Part shown: positions 8,453 to 15,520 of the stretch, in pieces
How the letters are laid out: the number at the start of each line of letters is the position of its first letter
How positions within the stretch are numbered: the first letter of the stretch is position 1
Origin: Alkalicaulis satelles
Lineage (GTDB): Bacteria; Pseudomonadota; Alphaproteobacteria; Caulobacterales; Maricaulaceae
Direction: 5' to 3'
Length of the DNA stretch: 64,000 nt
NCBI RefSeq assembly: GCF_008630495.1
Contig: NZ_VWOJ01000002.1
Location: 387,001 to 451,000 of the forward strand
Made by a program: the position numbers and the translations under genes
The notes under the pieces: generated by a model
What the model was told of the DNA's origin: nothing
The model's input: only the letters and a program-made list of their open reading frames with translations
Database searches by the model: none

Positions 8453-9346
8453 CTAGCCCGCCGGGATCAGGCCGGCCTCTTCTGGGTCGCCGACGGCTTC
8501 CACCAGCGCCTTGCGCAGCTTGCCCAGCGCGTGGTGCTCGATCTGGCGCACACGCTCCTTGGAAATGCCCAGACGCTCGCCCAGCTGTTCGAGCGTCACC
8601 GCCTCTTCGCGCAGGCGGCGCTCGCGGATGATCAGCTGCTCACGCTCATTGAGCCGCGCCATGGCCTCGCCCAGCCATTCATGGCGCTTGGCCGCATCGC
8701 GCGAATCCATGACCGATTCTTCCGGGTCGGGCGCCTCGCTGGCGAGCAGGTCCTGCCACTCTCCGTCCCCGTCCTCGCTGAAGGGCGCGTTGAGCGAGCG
8801 GTCCACCGCCGACAGGCGCGCGGCCATCTGCTCCACATCGTCCTCGCCGACTTTCAGCGCCTGGGCCACATAGGCCCGGTTCTCCGGGCTGAGGGCGCCC
8901 GATCCCACATCGCGGATCAGGGCGCGCAAGCGGCGCAGATTGAAGAACAGCGATTTCTGCGCCGCCGTGGTGCCGGTGCGCACGATGGACCAGTTGCGCA
9001 GCACATAGTCCTGAATGGAGGAGCGTATCCACCAGCTGGCATAGGTGGAAAAGCGCACGCCGCGCTCCGGCTCGAAACGGGCCGCGGCCTGCATCAGGCC
9101 GATATTGCCTTCCGAGACCAGGTCGGGAAAGGGCAGGCCGTAATGGCGGAACTTGGCCGCCACAGCGACCACTAGGCGCATATAGGCGCTGGTGAGCTTG
9201 TGCAGCGCAGCCTCATCGCCCTCCTCGCGCCAGGCCGTGGCCAGCGCCAGCTCTTCCTCGCGTTCGAGCAGCGGCGTGTCCATGGCCTGTTTGAGATAAC
9301 GCCGGTCGGGATCGGCGGAGCGGGACGGCGCGGGGCGTGTCGTCAT
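8453..9346 (-). CDS. rpoH: Heat-shock sigma factor RpoH (sigma-32)
   Basis: A 297-residue sigma-70 family protein. Region 2 is intact (DLVSEGNIGLMQAAARFEPERGVRFSTYASWWIRSSIQDY, residues 76-114 approximately). The RpoH box QKSLFFNLRR (130-139), unique to heat-shock sigma factors, identifies it. Region 4 has the helix-turn-helix TLEQLGERLGISKERVRQIE. The ATG at 9346 gives the standard N terminus; frames reaching further upstream read through non-coding sequence. Upstream are a CCCCATAT element and an inverted repeat in the leader. It directs RNA polymerase to chaperone and protease promoters on heat stress. Confidence 0.97.
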   Translation of the reverse strand: MTTRPAPSRSADPDRRYLKQAMDTPLLEREEELALATAWREEGDEAALHKLTSAYMRLVVAVAAKFRHYGLPFPDLVSEGNIGLMQAAARFEPERGVRFSTYASWWIRSSIQDYVLRNWSIVRTGTTAAQKSLFFNLRRLRALIRDVGSGALSPENRAYVAQALKVGEDDVEQMAARLSAVDRSLNAPFSEDGDGEWQDLLASEAPDPEESVMDSRDAAKRHEWLGEAMARLNEREQLIIRERRLREEAVTLEQLGERLGISKERVRQIEHHALGKLRKALVEAVGDPEEAGLIPAG

Positions 9347-9380
9347 GTCAGACGCCTTTCGATCAGGACTGCGGTCTATG

Positions 9381-9405
9381 TGCGTATTCAACAAACTGAT
9401 ACGCA
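9381..9405 (-). promoter_or_regulatory. Inverted repeat in rpoH leader
   Basis: TGCGTAT (9381-9387) and ATACGCA (9399-9405) form a perfect 7-bp inverted repeat around an 11-base spacer, 35 bases upstream of the rpoH start codon. It could fold in the mRNA leader or be an operator. Its role is inferred only from position. Confidence 0.45.
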
Positions 9406-9448
9406 GGCCCGCGCACGCCGGATCACACAAACGCCCGGAAATCTTCAC

Positions 9449-9473
9449 ATATGGGGCAGGCGCCCTATTCAGC
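9449..9473 (-). promoter_or_regulatory. Putative sigma-32-type promoter of rpoH
   Basis: On the minus strand a CCCCATAT element (9456-9449) matches the heat-shock -10 consensus CCCCATnT exactly. GCTGAA (9473-9468), 11 bases upstream, is a weaker match to CTTGAA; the usual gap is 13-15. It overlaps the last codons of the neighbouring monooxygenase gene. Caulobacter rpoH is known to have a sigma-32-dependent promoter, so autoregulation is plausible. Confidence 0.5.
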
Positions 9474-10973
9474 CGCGGCGGCCAGGGACGCGGGCGCCGC
9501 CTCAGCGCCCGCCTTGCGAAATTGCAGATGGCCGTCCTCCAGCCGCCCAAAACGTATGGTGAGCATGTCCAGCACATAGTTCTGGTGGGTCTTCCAGGGC
9601 GTGCGCGCGCCCTGACGCGGCAGGCCGGGCAGGGCCCGCTGCACATAGCCCGAACTGAAATCGAGCAAGGGCAGCGTCTCGATCTCTCCGGGCGGAACCG
9701 GCACGGCATAGTCCGCCCCGGTGCGGGCCATGTGAGTGAGCATGCGGCACACGCGCTCGCACGTCAGATCGATCTTCAGCGTCCAGCTGGCGTTGGTGTA
9801 GCCGAACGCCATGGCCGCATTGGGCACGCCCGACAGCATCATGCCGCGATAGGTGATGGTTTCACTGGCTGTGAAGGGCGCCCCGTCCACGCTGATATCG
9901 ATGCCGCCGCCCACCTGCATTTCCAGCCCGGTGGCCGGGATGACCAGATCAGCCTCAATCACCTCGCCCGATTTCAGCCTGACGCCCTCAGGCGTGAAGC
10001 GGTCGATCTGATCGGTGACAATGCTCGCCTGACCCGATTTCAGCGCCTGGAAGAAATCGCCCTCCGGCGCCAGGCAGAAGCGCTGGTCCCAGGGGTCGTA
10101 GCGCGGCGTGAAATGGCGCTCCACGTCGAAATCAGCGCCCAGTTCGGCGCGGATCTGCTTGAGCACGCCCTTCTTCACAAAGCCCGGCCAGCGCCGCGAC
10201 AGCTGGAAGAAGAACATGGCCAGGCCGATATTCTTGATCCGGGTCAGGCCATAGGCCATGCGCCCGGGCAGAATCTTGCGCAGAAAATCGGCGATGGCGT
10301 CGCGCTGGGGCCGGGCGGCGATATAGGTGGGCGAGCGCTGCAGCATGATCACATGCGCCGCGCTTTCGGCCATGGCCGGGACCAGAGTCACCGCCGTGGC
10401 GCCCGAGCCGATCACCACCACGCGCCGGCCGGCGTAATCGGTGTCTTCAGGCCAGTGCTGGGGGTGGATCACCCGGCCCTTGAAGTCTTCAAGGCCTTCA
10501 AATTCGGGCATATAGCCCCGGTCATACCGGTAATAGCCCGAGCACAGCATGATGAAGCGCGCGCGCCAGGTCTCGCGCCCGTCAGGGCCGTCCGCGGTCA
10601 GCGTCCAGCGCGCCGTGGCGCTGTCCCAGCTGGCGCTCGTTACTCTCCGGCCAAAGCGGATATGGCGGTTAATCCCGGCCTCGCTTGCGGTGTCTTCCAC
10701 ATAGCGGCGGATACTGGGGCCGTCGGCGAACACCTTGCCGTCCGTCCAGGGCCGGAAGGCGTAGCCGAATGTGTACATGTCGCTGTCAGAGCGAATGCCG
10801 GGATAGCGGAACAAATCCCAGGTCCCGCCCATCCCGGCGCGCGCCTCAAGGATCGCATAGCTGCGGTCCGGGCAGCGGTGCTGGAGATGCCAGGCCGCGC
10901 CCACGCCGGACAGGCCTGCGCCCACGATCAGAACGTCCCGCTCCTGGACCGGGCCCTCGCCGCCATGGGCCAT
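9465..10973 (-). CDS. Flavin-containing (Baeyer-Villiger-type) monooxygenase
   Basis: A 502-residue class B flavoprotein monooxygenase. Seen: FAD-binding GAGLSG (18-23) with GGTWDLFRYPGIRSDSD, the family fingerprint FKGRVIHPQHWP (FxGxxxHxxxW), and a second Rossmann motif VVIGSGATAVTL for NADPH. These place it with Baeyer-Villiger and related FMO-like enzymes that insert oxygen into ketones or oxidise heteroatoms; the substrate is unknown. A perfect 15-bp palindrome lies 33 bases upstream of its ATG, suggesting control by a dimeric repressor. No regulator gene is adjacent. The stop codon region overlaps the putative rpoH promoter. Confidence 0.92.
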   Translation of the reverse strand: MAHGGEGPVQERDVLIVGAGLSGVGAAWHLQHRCPDRSYAILEARAGMGGTWDLFRYPGIRSDSDMYTFGYAFRPWTDGKVFADGPSIRRYVEDTASEAGINRHIRFGRRVTSASWDSATARWTLTADGPDGRETWRARFIMLCSGYYRYDRGYMPEFEGLEDFKGRVIHPQHWPEDTDYAGRRVVVIGSGATAVTLVPAMAESAAHVIMLQRSPTYIAARPQRDAIADFLRKILPGRMAYGLTRIKNIGLAMFFFQLSRRWPGFVKKGVLKQIRAELGADFDVERHFTPRYDPWDQRFCLAPEGDFFQALKSGQASIVTDQIDRFTPEGVRLKSGEVIEADLVIPATGLEMQVGGGIDISVDGAPFTASETITYRGMMLSGVPNAAMAFGYTNASWTLKIDLTCERVCRMLTHMARTGADYAVPVPPGEIETLPLLDFSSGYVQRALPGLPRQGARTPWKTHQNYVLDMLTIRFGRLEDGHLQFRKAGAEAAPASLAAAAE

Positions 10974-11005
10974 GATTACGCTCCCGCCTTGCCTCTACAT
11001 ACCGA

Positions 11006-11020
11006 GTGAACACTGTTCAC
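11006..11020. promoter_or_regulatory. 15-bp palindromic operator upstream of the monooxygenase
   Basis: GTGAACACTGTTCAC is a perfect palindrome (7-bp arms around one central base). It lies 33-47 bases upstream of the monooxygenase ATG in the 71-bp gap after the ampG gene. The TGAACA-n-TGTTCA form is typical of TetR-family operators; the assignment to that family is inference. Confidence 0.6.
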
Positions 11021-11044
11021 CCGCCCGGATCAAGGGGGCGCCAA

Positions 11045-12487
11045 TCAGCTGATCTGAGGGGGGGCGCTGGCGACTTCGCGCGCGGCGCGCCAGCGCATCA
11101 CGATCCACACCAGCAGCACGGCGGGCGCGCCGATCAGGGCGGTGGTGGTGAAGAAGCTGGCATAGCCCAGAGAGTCCACCATGATGCCCGAAAACCCGCC
11201 GAACAGCTTGCCCGGCAGGGCGAAAAACGAGCTGAACAGGGCGTATTGCGTGGCCGAGAAGGCCCGGTTGGTCAGGCTGGACATATAGGCGATCAGCGCC
11301 GTGCCGGCCCAGCCGCCGGCCATGTTCTCCGCCGTGATCGCCAGTGTCAGCCGCCAGATGGCGGGGTTTTTCTCCATCGGCCAGGGAGACAACGCAGCGC
11401 CGTCCACCACGGTGAAAGGATCGGTGGGCTGGACCATGGCCATCCAGGTAAATCCCAGCGCGGAGACCGCGCTGATAATCGCGCCCACCATCAGCACCGG
11501 ATAGACGCCCCAGCGCACCGCAGCGAGCCCGGCCAGCATGGCCCCCGCCAGCATGGCGAATACACCATAAACCCCTGAAATCGCCGCGATTTCGGACAGG
11601 GTATAGCCCATATCCACATAGAAGGGATTGGCCATATAGCCCAGGATGAAATCATTGAGCCGATACGCGCCGATCAGGGTCAGGATCAGGATCGCGATCC
11701 AGCGATAGCGCACCAGGAAATCCACGAAGGGCGCCACCACGGCCGAATAGAGCCAGGCCGCCACCCCGCCCAGCGGATTGCCGCCCACCGCCCCTTCAAC
11801 CGCTTCGGTTCCGCCGCCCAGCGTCTTGGGCCGGGGCGGTTCAGGCGCCAGGAACACGCCGGCAATCCCGATCACCATCAGTCCGGCCAGCACGGCATAG
11901 GCGAAATTGAAGCTGGTGGCGTCCGCCAGCATCAAGGCGCCCGCACCCGCCGCGATCATGCCCAGGCGGTAGCCCCACTGATAGATCGCCACCATCAGGG
12001 CCTGGTGCTCGTCCTCGGCCACGTCGATACGCCAGGCGTCCAGCGCGATGTCCTGGGTGGCCGAGGAGAACCCGATCAGCACCGTGGCCATGGCGATCAC
12101 CACCAGCCCCTCGCCCGGCGTGGCCGAAGCGGCCAGCAGCATGGCCGCGATCAGGGCGAACTGGGAGAACAGGATCCAGGAGCGCCGCCGCCCCAGCCAA
12201 CGGTCCAGAAACGGCAGGGCGATACGGTCCACCAGCGGCGCCCAGACGAATTTGAAGGTATAGGCCATGCCCGCCCAGGCGAAGAAGCCGATCTCGGTGC
12301 GCGACACGCCTTCAATGCGCAGCCAGGCCGAGAGGGTGGAGAACACCAGAAGAATGGGAATGCCCGCCGCAAACCCCAGGAGCAGCATGACCCCGGCCCG
12401 GCGCCAGCCGAGCCCGGTCAGGGCCCGCCACAATACATTGCGCGGCGGTGCGGGCTCAGGGCGGTCTGCGGTCGGGGCGTCCGTCAT
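11045..12487 (-). CDS. ampG: AmpG-type muropeptide permease (MFS)
   Basis: A 480-residue transporter with 12 or more hydrophobic segments. AmpG features: the N-terminal GFAAGIPILLVFSTLSAWLR, GVSRTEIGFFAWAGMAYTFKFVWAPLVDR, and GFSSATQDIALDAWRI. AmpG imports GlcNAc-anhydroMurNAc muropeptides released during cell-wall turnover and can affect beta-lactamase induction. I chose the ATG at 12487; an in-frame GTG at 12544 would extend it but overlap the histidine kinase gene by 32 bp. A proline-rich cytosolic N terminus of about 25 residues precedes the first helix. Functionally it connects with amgK and murU about 10 kb away. Confidence 0.9.
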   Translation of the reverse strand: MTDAPTADRPEPAPPRNVLWRALTGLGWRRAGVMLLLGFAAGIPILLVFSTLSAWLRIEGVSRTEIGFFAWAGMAYTFKFVWAPLVDRIALPFLDRWLGRRRSWILFSQFALIAAMLLAASATPGEGLVVIAMATVLIGFSSATQDIALDAWRIDVAEDEHQALMVAIYQWGYRLGMIAAGAGALMLADATSFNFAYAVLAGLMVIGIAGVFLAPEPPRPKTLGGGTEAVEGAVGGNPLGGVAAWLYSAVVAPFVDFLVRYRWIAILILTLIGAYRLNDFILGYMANPFYVDMGYTLSEIAAISGVYGVFAMLAGAMLAGLAAVRWGVYPVLMVGAIISAVSALGFTWMAMVQPTDPFTVVDGAALSPWPMEKNPAIWRLTLAITAENMAGGWAGTALIAYMSSLTNRAFSATQYALFSSFFALPGKLFGGFSGIMVDSLGYASFFTTTALIGAPAVLLVWIVMRWRAAREVASAPPQIS

Positions 12488-12512
12488 GGGCCGGGCGGCA
12501 TCCTGTGAAGCG

Positions 12513-14300
12513 TCAGGCGAGCCTTGCGCGGTTTTGGGGCGCACACAAGCCGGTCAGGACATCGGCCAGCACGTCCGGGTCCAGCGGCTTGGTGAGGAAA
12601 GCGTCCATGCCCGCAGCCAGGCACAGCGTGCGGTCAGCCTCGGTGGCGTTGGCGGTCAGCGCCGCGAGAGGCATGGCGGAGGCCGCGCCGGGCAGGGCGC
12701 GGATGGCGCGCGCGGCGGCGAGCCCGTCCATCACCGGCATGCGCAGATCGAGAATGGCCGCGTCATGCTCGCCGCCAGCGGCCGCCTCCACGGCGGCGCG
12801 TCCGTCTGCTGCGTGGGTGACGCGCGCGCCAAGCCGCTCCAGAACCGTCCGCGCAATCAAGGTGTTGACAGGGTCGTCTTCGGCCAGAAGCACGCTCAGC
12901 CCCGCCAGCGGCCGGCCCCGGACCGGGGCCTTTGCGGCGGTGCTGGGCGGGGCGGCGTCCGCGTCCTGACCGGCGGCGAAAGCGGCCAGAGAGCGCAAGC
13001 GCACCGGCGCCACCAGCCAGCCGTCAAACCCGGCCGGCCGCGCCGCGGCGCTGAACAAGTCCTTGGTCTCGGGACGGGCCAGCGCCAGCAGGCGCGCGCG
13101 CGGCGCAGCGGTTTTCAGCCCGCCGGCCTCGTCCGCCCAGGCTTCGCTGAGAATGAGGGTCAGGGGGCCGGTCTGATCCGCCGCCAGCGCCCAGGCGGTT
13201 TCGATGTCTTCAGCCGCCAGCGCATGGGCGCCCAGACATGAAGCCTGCGCCGCCAACGCCTGGCGCTGAAAAGCTTCCGGCGCCGCCACAAGCACAGTGC
13301 GGCCCGCCAGAGGGCGCGCCCGGGGCGCCGGGGCGAGGGCTTCAGCAGGCCACTGGCACCAGAACAGAGCGCCGGCGCCCGGGCTGGAACTGATCCCCGC
13401 CTGCCCGCCAGCGGCTTCGGCCAGGCGGCGCACCATGGCCAGGCCCAGCCCTGCGCCGGGCGCGCCGGAGCCTTCCTGGGCGCCGCGCTCGAAATGCTCA
13501 AACAGGCGCGTCTGATCGTCTTCGCTGATGCCCGGTCCGGTGTCGCGCACGCTCAAGCGTATGGCGCCCTTGCGGTATTCGGCCTCCACCAGCACCCCGC
13601 CGGAATCGGTGAACTTCACCGCATTGCCCGCCAGGTTGAACAGGATCTGGCGCACCCGGCCCGGATCGGCGCGGATCAGTTCAGGCACGTCCGGGCAGAT
13701 CACATGATCGAGCGTCAGCCCCTTCTGCGCGGCGCGCAGGGCCAGCATCTCGCACGCATCCTCAATCAGGCCGCGCAGATCGACAGGCTCCGGACGCAGG
13801 GCCAGGGCGCCCGCCTCAAGTCTAGATAAATCAAGGATGTCGTCGATCAGGCGCAGGGCGTGTTCGGCGCTGGCGCGCACCACGTCGAGATAGGCCATCT
13901 GGTCAGGCTTGAGCCCGGTCTCGCGGAGCAGATCCGCCGCGCCCAGCGCGCCCGCCAGCGGCGTGCGCAGCTCATGGGTGACCGAGGCGAAGAACACGCT
14001 CTTGCCGCGCGCCGCCTCCCGGGCGGCGCTTACATCACGGCCCAGCGCCACCACCCCGCCGCCGGGCAAGGGCGCCCGGGTCCATTCAAAAAGGCGCTTT
14101 GAATCAAGACCCTGGAGCGCAATGTCCAGATCGCGGCCCAGCCAGTCGCCCGCTGCGCCGCCAAACACGGCCAGGAAAGCCGGATTGACATAGGCCAGGG
14201 TCCCGTCCGGCCCGCTGGCGGCCAGAATTTCACTCATCGCCTCAAGCAGTTGGGCGGGGCCGGGCCGGTTCGAAGGGGCGGAATCACTGGGCGCGCTCAT
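12513..14300 (-). CDS. Hybrid histidine kinase with degenerate middle receiver
   Basis: A 595-residue soluble hybrid kinase. Order: PAS-like sensor (about 10-95), HisKA with phosphoaccepting H109 in SVTHELRTPL, HATPase with N box (ILFNLAGNAVKFT), G1 (DTGPGI) and G2 (GAGLGLAMV); then a receiver-like segment (TVLVAAPEAFQRQAL onward) lacking acidic pocket and phosphoacceptor Asp; then a canonical receiver (LLAEDDPVN, AILDLRMPVMDG, TKPLD). No membrane segment is seen. The layout resembles phosphorelay kinases that need a separate Hpt protein. An ATG at 14312, four codons upstream, is an equally possible start. Three phased palindromes lie upstream. Its target is unknown. Confidence 0.9.
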   Translation of the reverse strand: MSAPSDSAPSNRPGPAQLLEAMSEILAASGPDGTLAYVNPAFLAVFGGAAGDWLGRDLDIALQGLDSKRLFEWTRAPLPGGGVVALGRDVSAAREAARGKSVFFASVTHELRTPLAGALGAADLLRETGLKPDQMAYLDVVRASAEHALRLIDDILDLSRLEAGALALRPEPVDLRGLIEDACEMLALRAAQKGLTLDHVICPDVPELIRADPGRVRQILFNLAGNAVKFTDSGGVLVEAEYRKGAIRLSVRDTGPGISEDDQTRLFEHFERGAQEGSGAPGAGLGLAMVRRLAEAAGGQAGISSSPGAGALFWCQWPAEALAPAPRARPLAGRTVLVAAPEAFQRQALAAQASCLGAHALAAEDIETAWALAADQTGPLTLILSEAWADEAGGLKTAAPRARLLALARPETKDLFSAAARPAGFDGWLVAPVRLRSLAAFAAGQDADAAPPSTAAKAPVRGRPLAGLSVLLAEDDPVNTLIARTVLERLGARVTHAADGRAAVEAAAGGEHDAAILDLRMPVMDGLAAARAIRALPGAASAMPLAALTANATEADRTLCLAAGMDAFLTKPLDPDVLADVLTGLCAPQNRARLA

Positions 14301-14396
14301 GGTCGCGAACATGCCATGGCAGGCGTTAACGCTTCGCAGCCAAATGGGGGGATAGCGCCGGGAAAGCCTGCACGAAATACGTGTTAGAAAGCGCGA

Positions 14397-14452
14397 TTTT
14401 CGTACCAAACACGTCCGTTTTCGTACCGAAACGGGTGGTTTTCGTACGAAAC
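14397..14452. repeat. Three palindromic elements phased at 21 bp
   Basis: TTTTCGTACCAAAC (14397-14410), TTTTCGTACCGAAAC (14418-14432) and TTTTCGTACGAAAC (14439-14452) begin exactly 21 bp apart. The third contains the perfect palindrome TTTCGTACGAAA, the second TTTCG-TAC-CGAAA, and the first is a weaker copy. They occupy the 170-bp gap between the histidine kinase start and the end of the DUF4340 gene, where no gene is supported. Two helical turns per repeat suggests side-by-side binding of dimers on one DNA face. Confidence 0.75.
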
Positions 14453-14470
14453 GATCCCGGTTTGCGCCGG

Positions 14471-15520
14471 TCAGTCCCCGGCCGGCTCGGCCAGCTCGGC
14501 CAGTGGCCGGGTCAGGCGCTCATAGGCGTCCGGGCTGACCAGAAACGCCCAGCCCCGCGTGCGCGCGTTAAGCGCCTCGGCGCGCGCCTCGCCCTCCGGG
14601 TCAAGGGCGCGCACCTCGATGCGCGCCCAGCGCGCCTCGCCCTCGGCCAGGAAGTCGAAGCGCCAGGCCAGACCGTCAAAGGTGGAGGCGGCGTGGCGGG
14701 CGGTGAAGGCGCCGGTCAGGTCCTGCTCGGGACGCACATCACGGAAGCGCAGCCGGGCGCTGGCGTTGGCCACGCCATTGCCGGCCCCTGCGGTGATCAG
14801 GCGCCAGCCCTCAGGCGCGGTCAGGGCGTGATGGCGCTCGGCGGGTCCCGAACGCTTGAGGCCATAGGCCGGGCCGGTCTCGGGCTGGATGCTGGCTTCG
14901 GCCATCACCGCCGGATCATGATCCCAGAAATCCAGCCCCAGCCAGCGGCCCGGATCGGCGAGATCGGGCAGCACGCCCCGCACGGCGAAGGCGCGCGCGG
15001 CGCCGGAGGGGCGCAGATACAGGCCGTCCTCGCCCCGGCGTTCGCCGGCGATCAGCGAGACCAGCGTGCGGCCGTCTTCATCCAGCACGCTCAGGCGCAC
15101 CCCCGCCCCGCCCTCGAGCGGATCATCCACGCCCAGCCGCGCGAAGCGGGCGGGATCGCGGGTCAGGGCGCGCGCAAAGCTCAGCCCGCCCAGCGCCTCG
15201 TCCAGCGCAGCGATGCGTTCGGGGCGCACCGGGTGGCCGCCGCGCGAGGGCATGACCCAGCCTGCGTCCGTGCGCTGCATGATGAACTGGTCACCGGCGG
15301 TGATCACCTCGATGAGATCGGCCCGGCCCGCCGACGACGCCCAGCCCGGCGCCACCGGTCCCGACGCGCTGGGCGGCGCGCCCGAGGCCATGTCGAGCCA
15401 CAGCGCAGCAGCGCCCGCCAGCAGCAGCGCCAGGGCCGCGCCCGCGGCGATCAGCGCCTGGCGGCGCCGGCGCATGGCCGGCGCGGTCAGGGCGGGCGGC
15501 GTGGTCTCATAATCGCTCAT
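14471..15520 (-). CDS. DUF4340 protein of Gld-like ABC system
   Basis: A 349-residue protein with one N-terminal membrane anchor (about residues 22-43, ALIAAGAALALLLAGAAALW) followed by a large periplasmic or extracytoplasmic region. The body fits DUF4340, with segments such as WVMPSRGGHPVRPERIAALDEALGGLSFARALT and LSVLDEDGRTLVSLIAGERRGEDGLYLR. DUF4340 genes commonly end operons for GldA/GldF/GldG-like ABC systems, as here: the ATG overlaps the stop of the GldG-like gene by 4 bp (ATGA). Role in the system is not established; it may be a surface or accessory component. Confidence 0.82.
   Translation of the reverse strand: MSDYETTPPALTAPAMRRRRQALIAAGAALALLLAGAAALWLDMASGAPPSASGPVAPGWASSAGRADLIEVITAGDQFIMQRTDAGWVMPSRGGHPVRPERIAALDEALGGLSFARALTRDPARFARLGVDDPLEGGAGVRLSVLDEDGRTLVSLIAGERRGEDGLYLRPSGAARAFAVRGVLPDLADPGRWLGLDFWDHDPAVMAEASIQPETGPAYGLKRSGPAERHHALTAPEGWRLITAGAGNGVANASARLRFRDVRPEQDLTGAFTARHAASTFDGLAWRFDFLAEGEARWARIEVRALDPEGEARAEALNARTRGWAFLVSPDAYERLTRPLAELAEPAGD

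Noticed and set aside
9345-11009. Plus-strand 554-codon frame opposite the monooxygenase
   Set aside because: Antisense shadow; the minus-strand gene has complete family motifs.
12488-12544. N-terminal extension of AmpG to a GTG
   Set aside because: Overlaps the end of the kinase gene and adds a low-complexity stretch; the ATG at 12487 is simpler.
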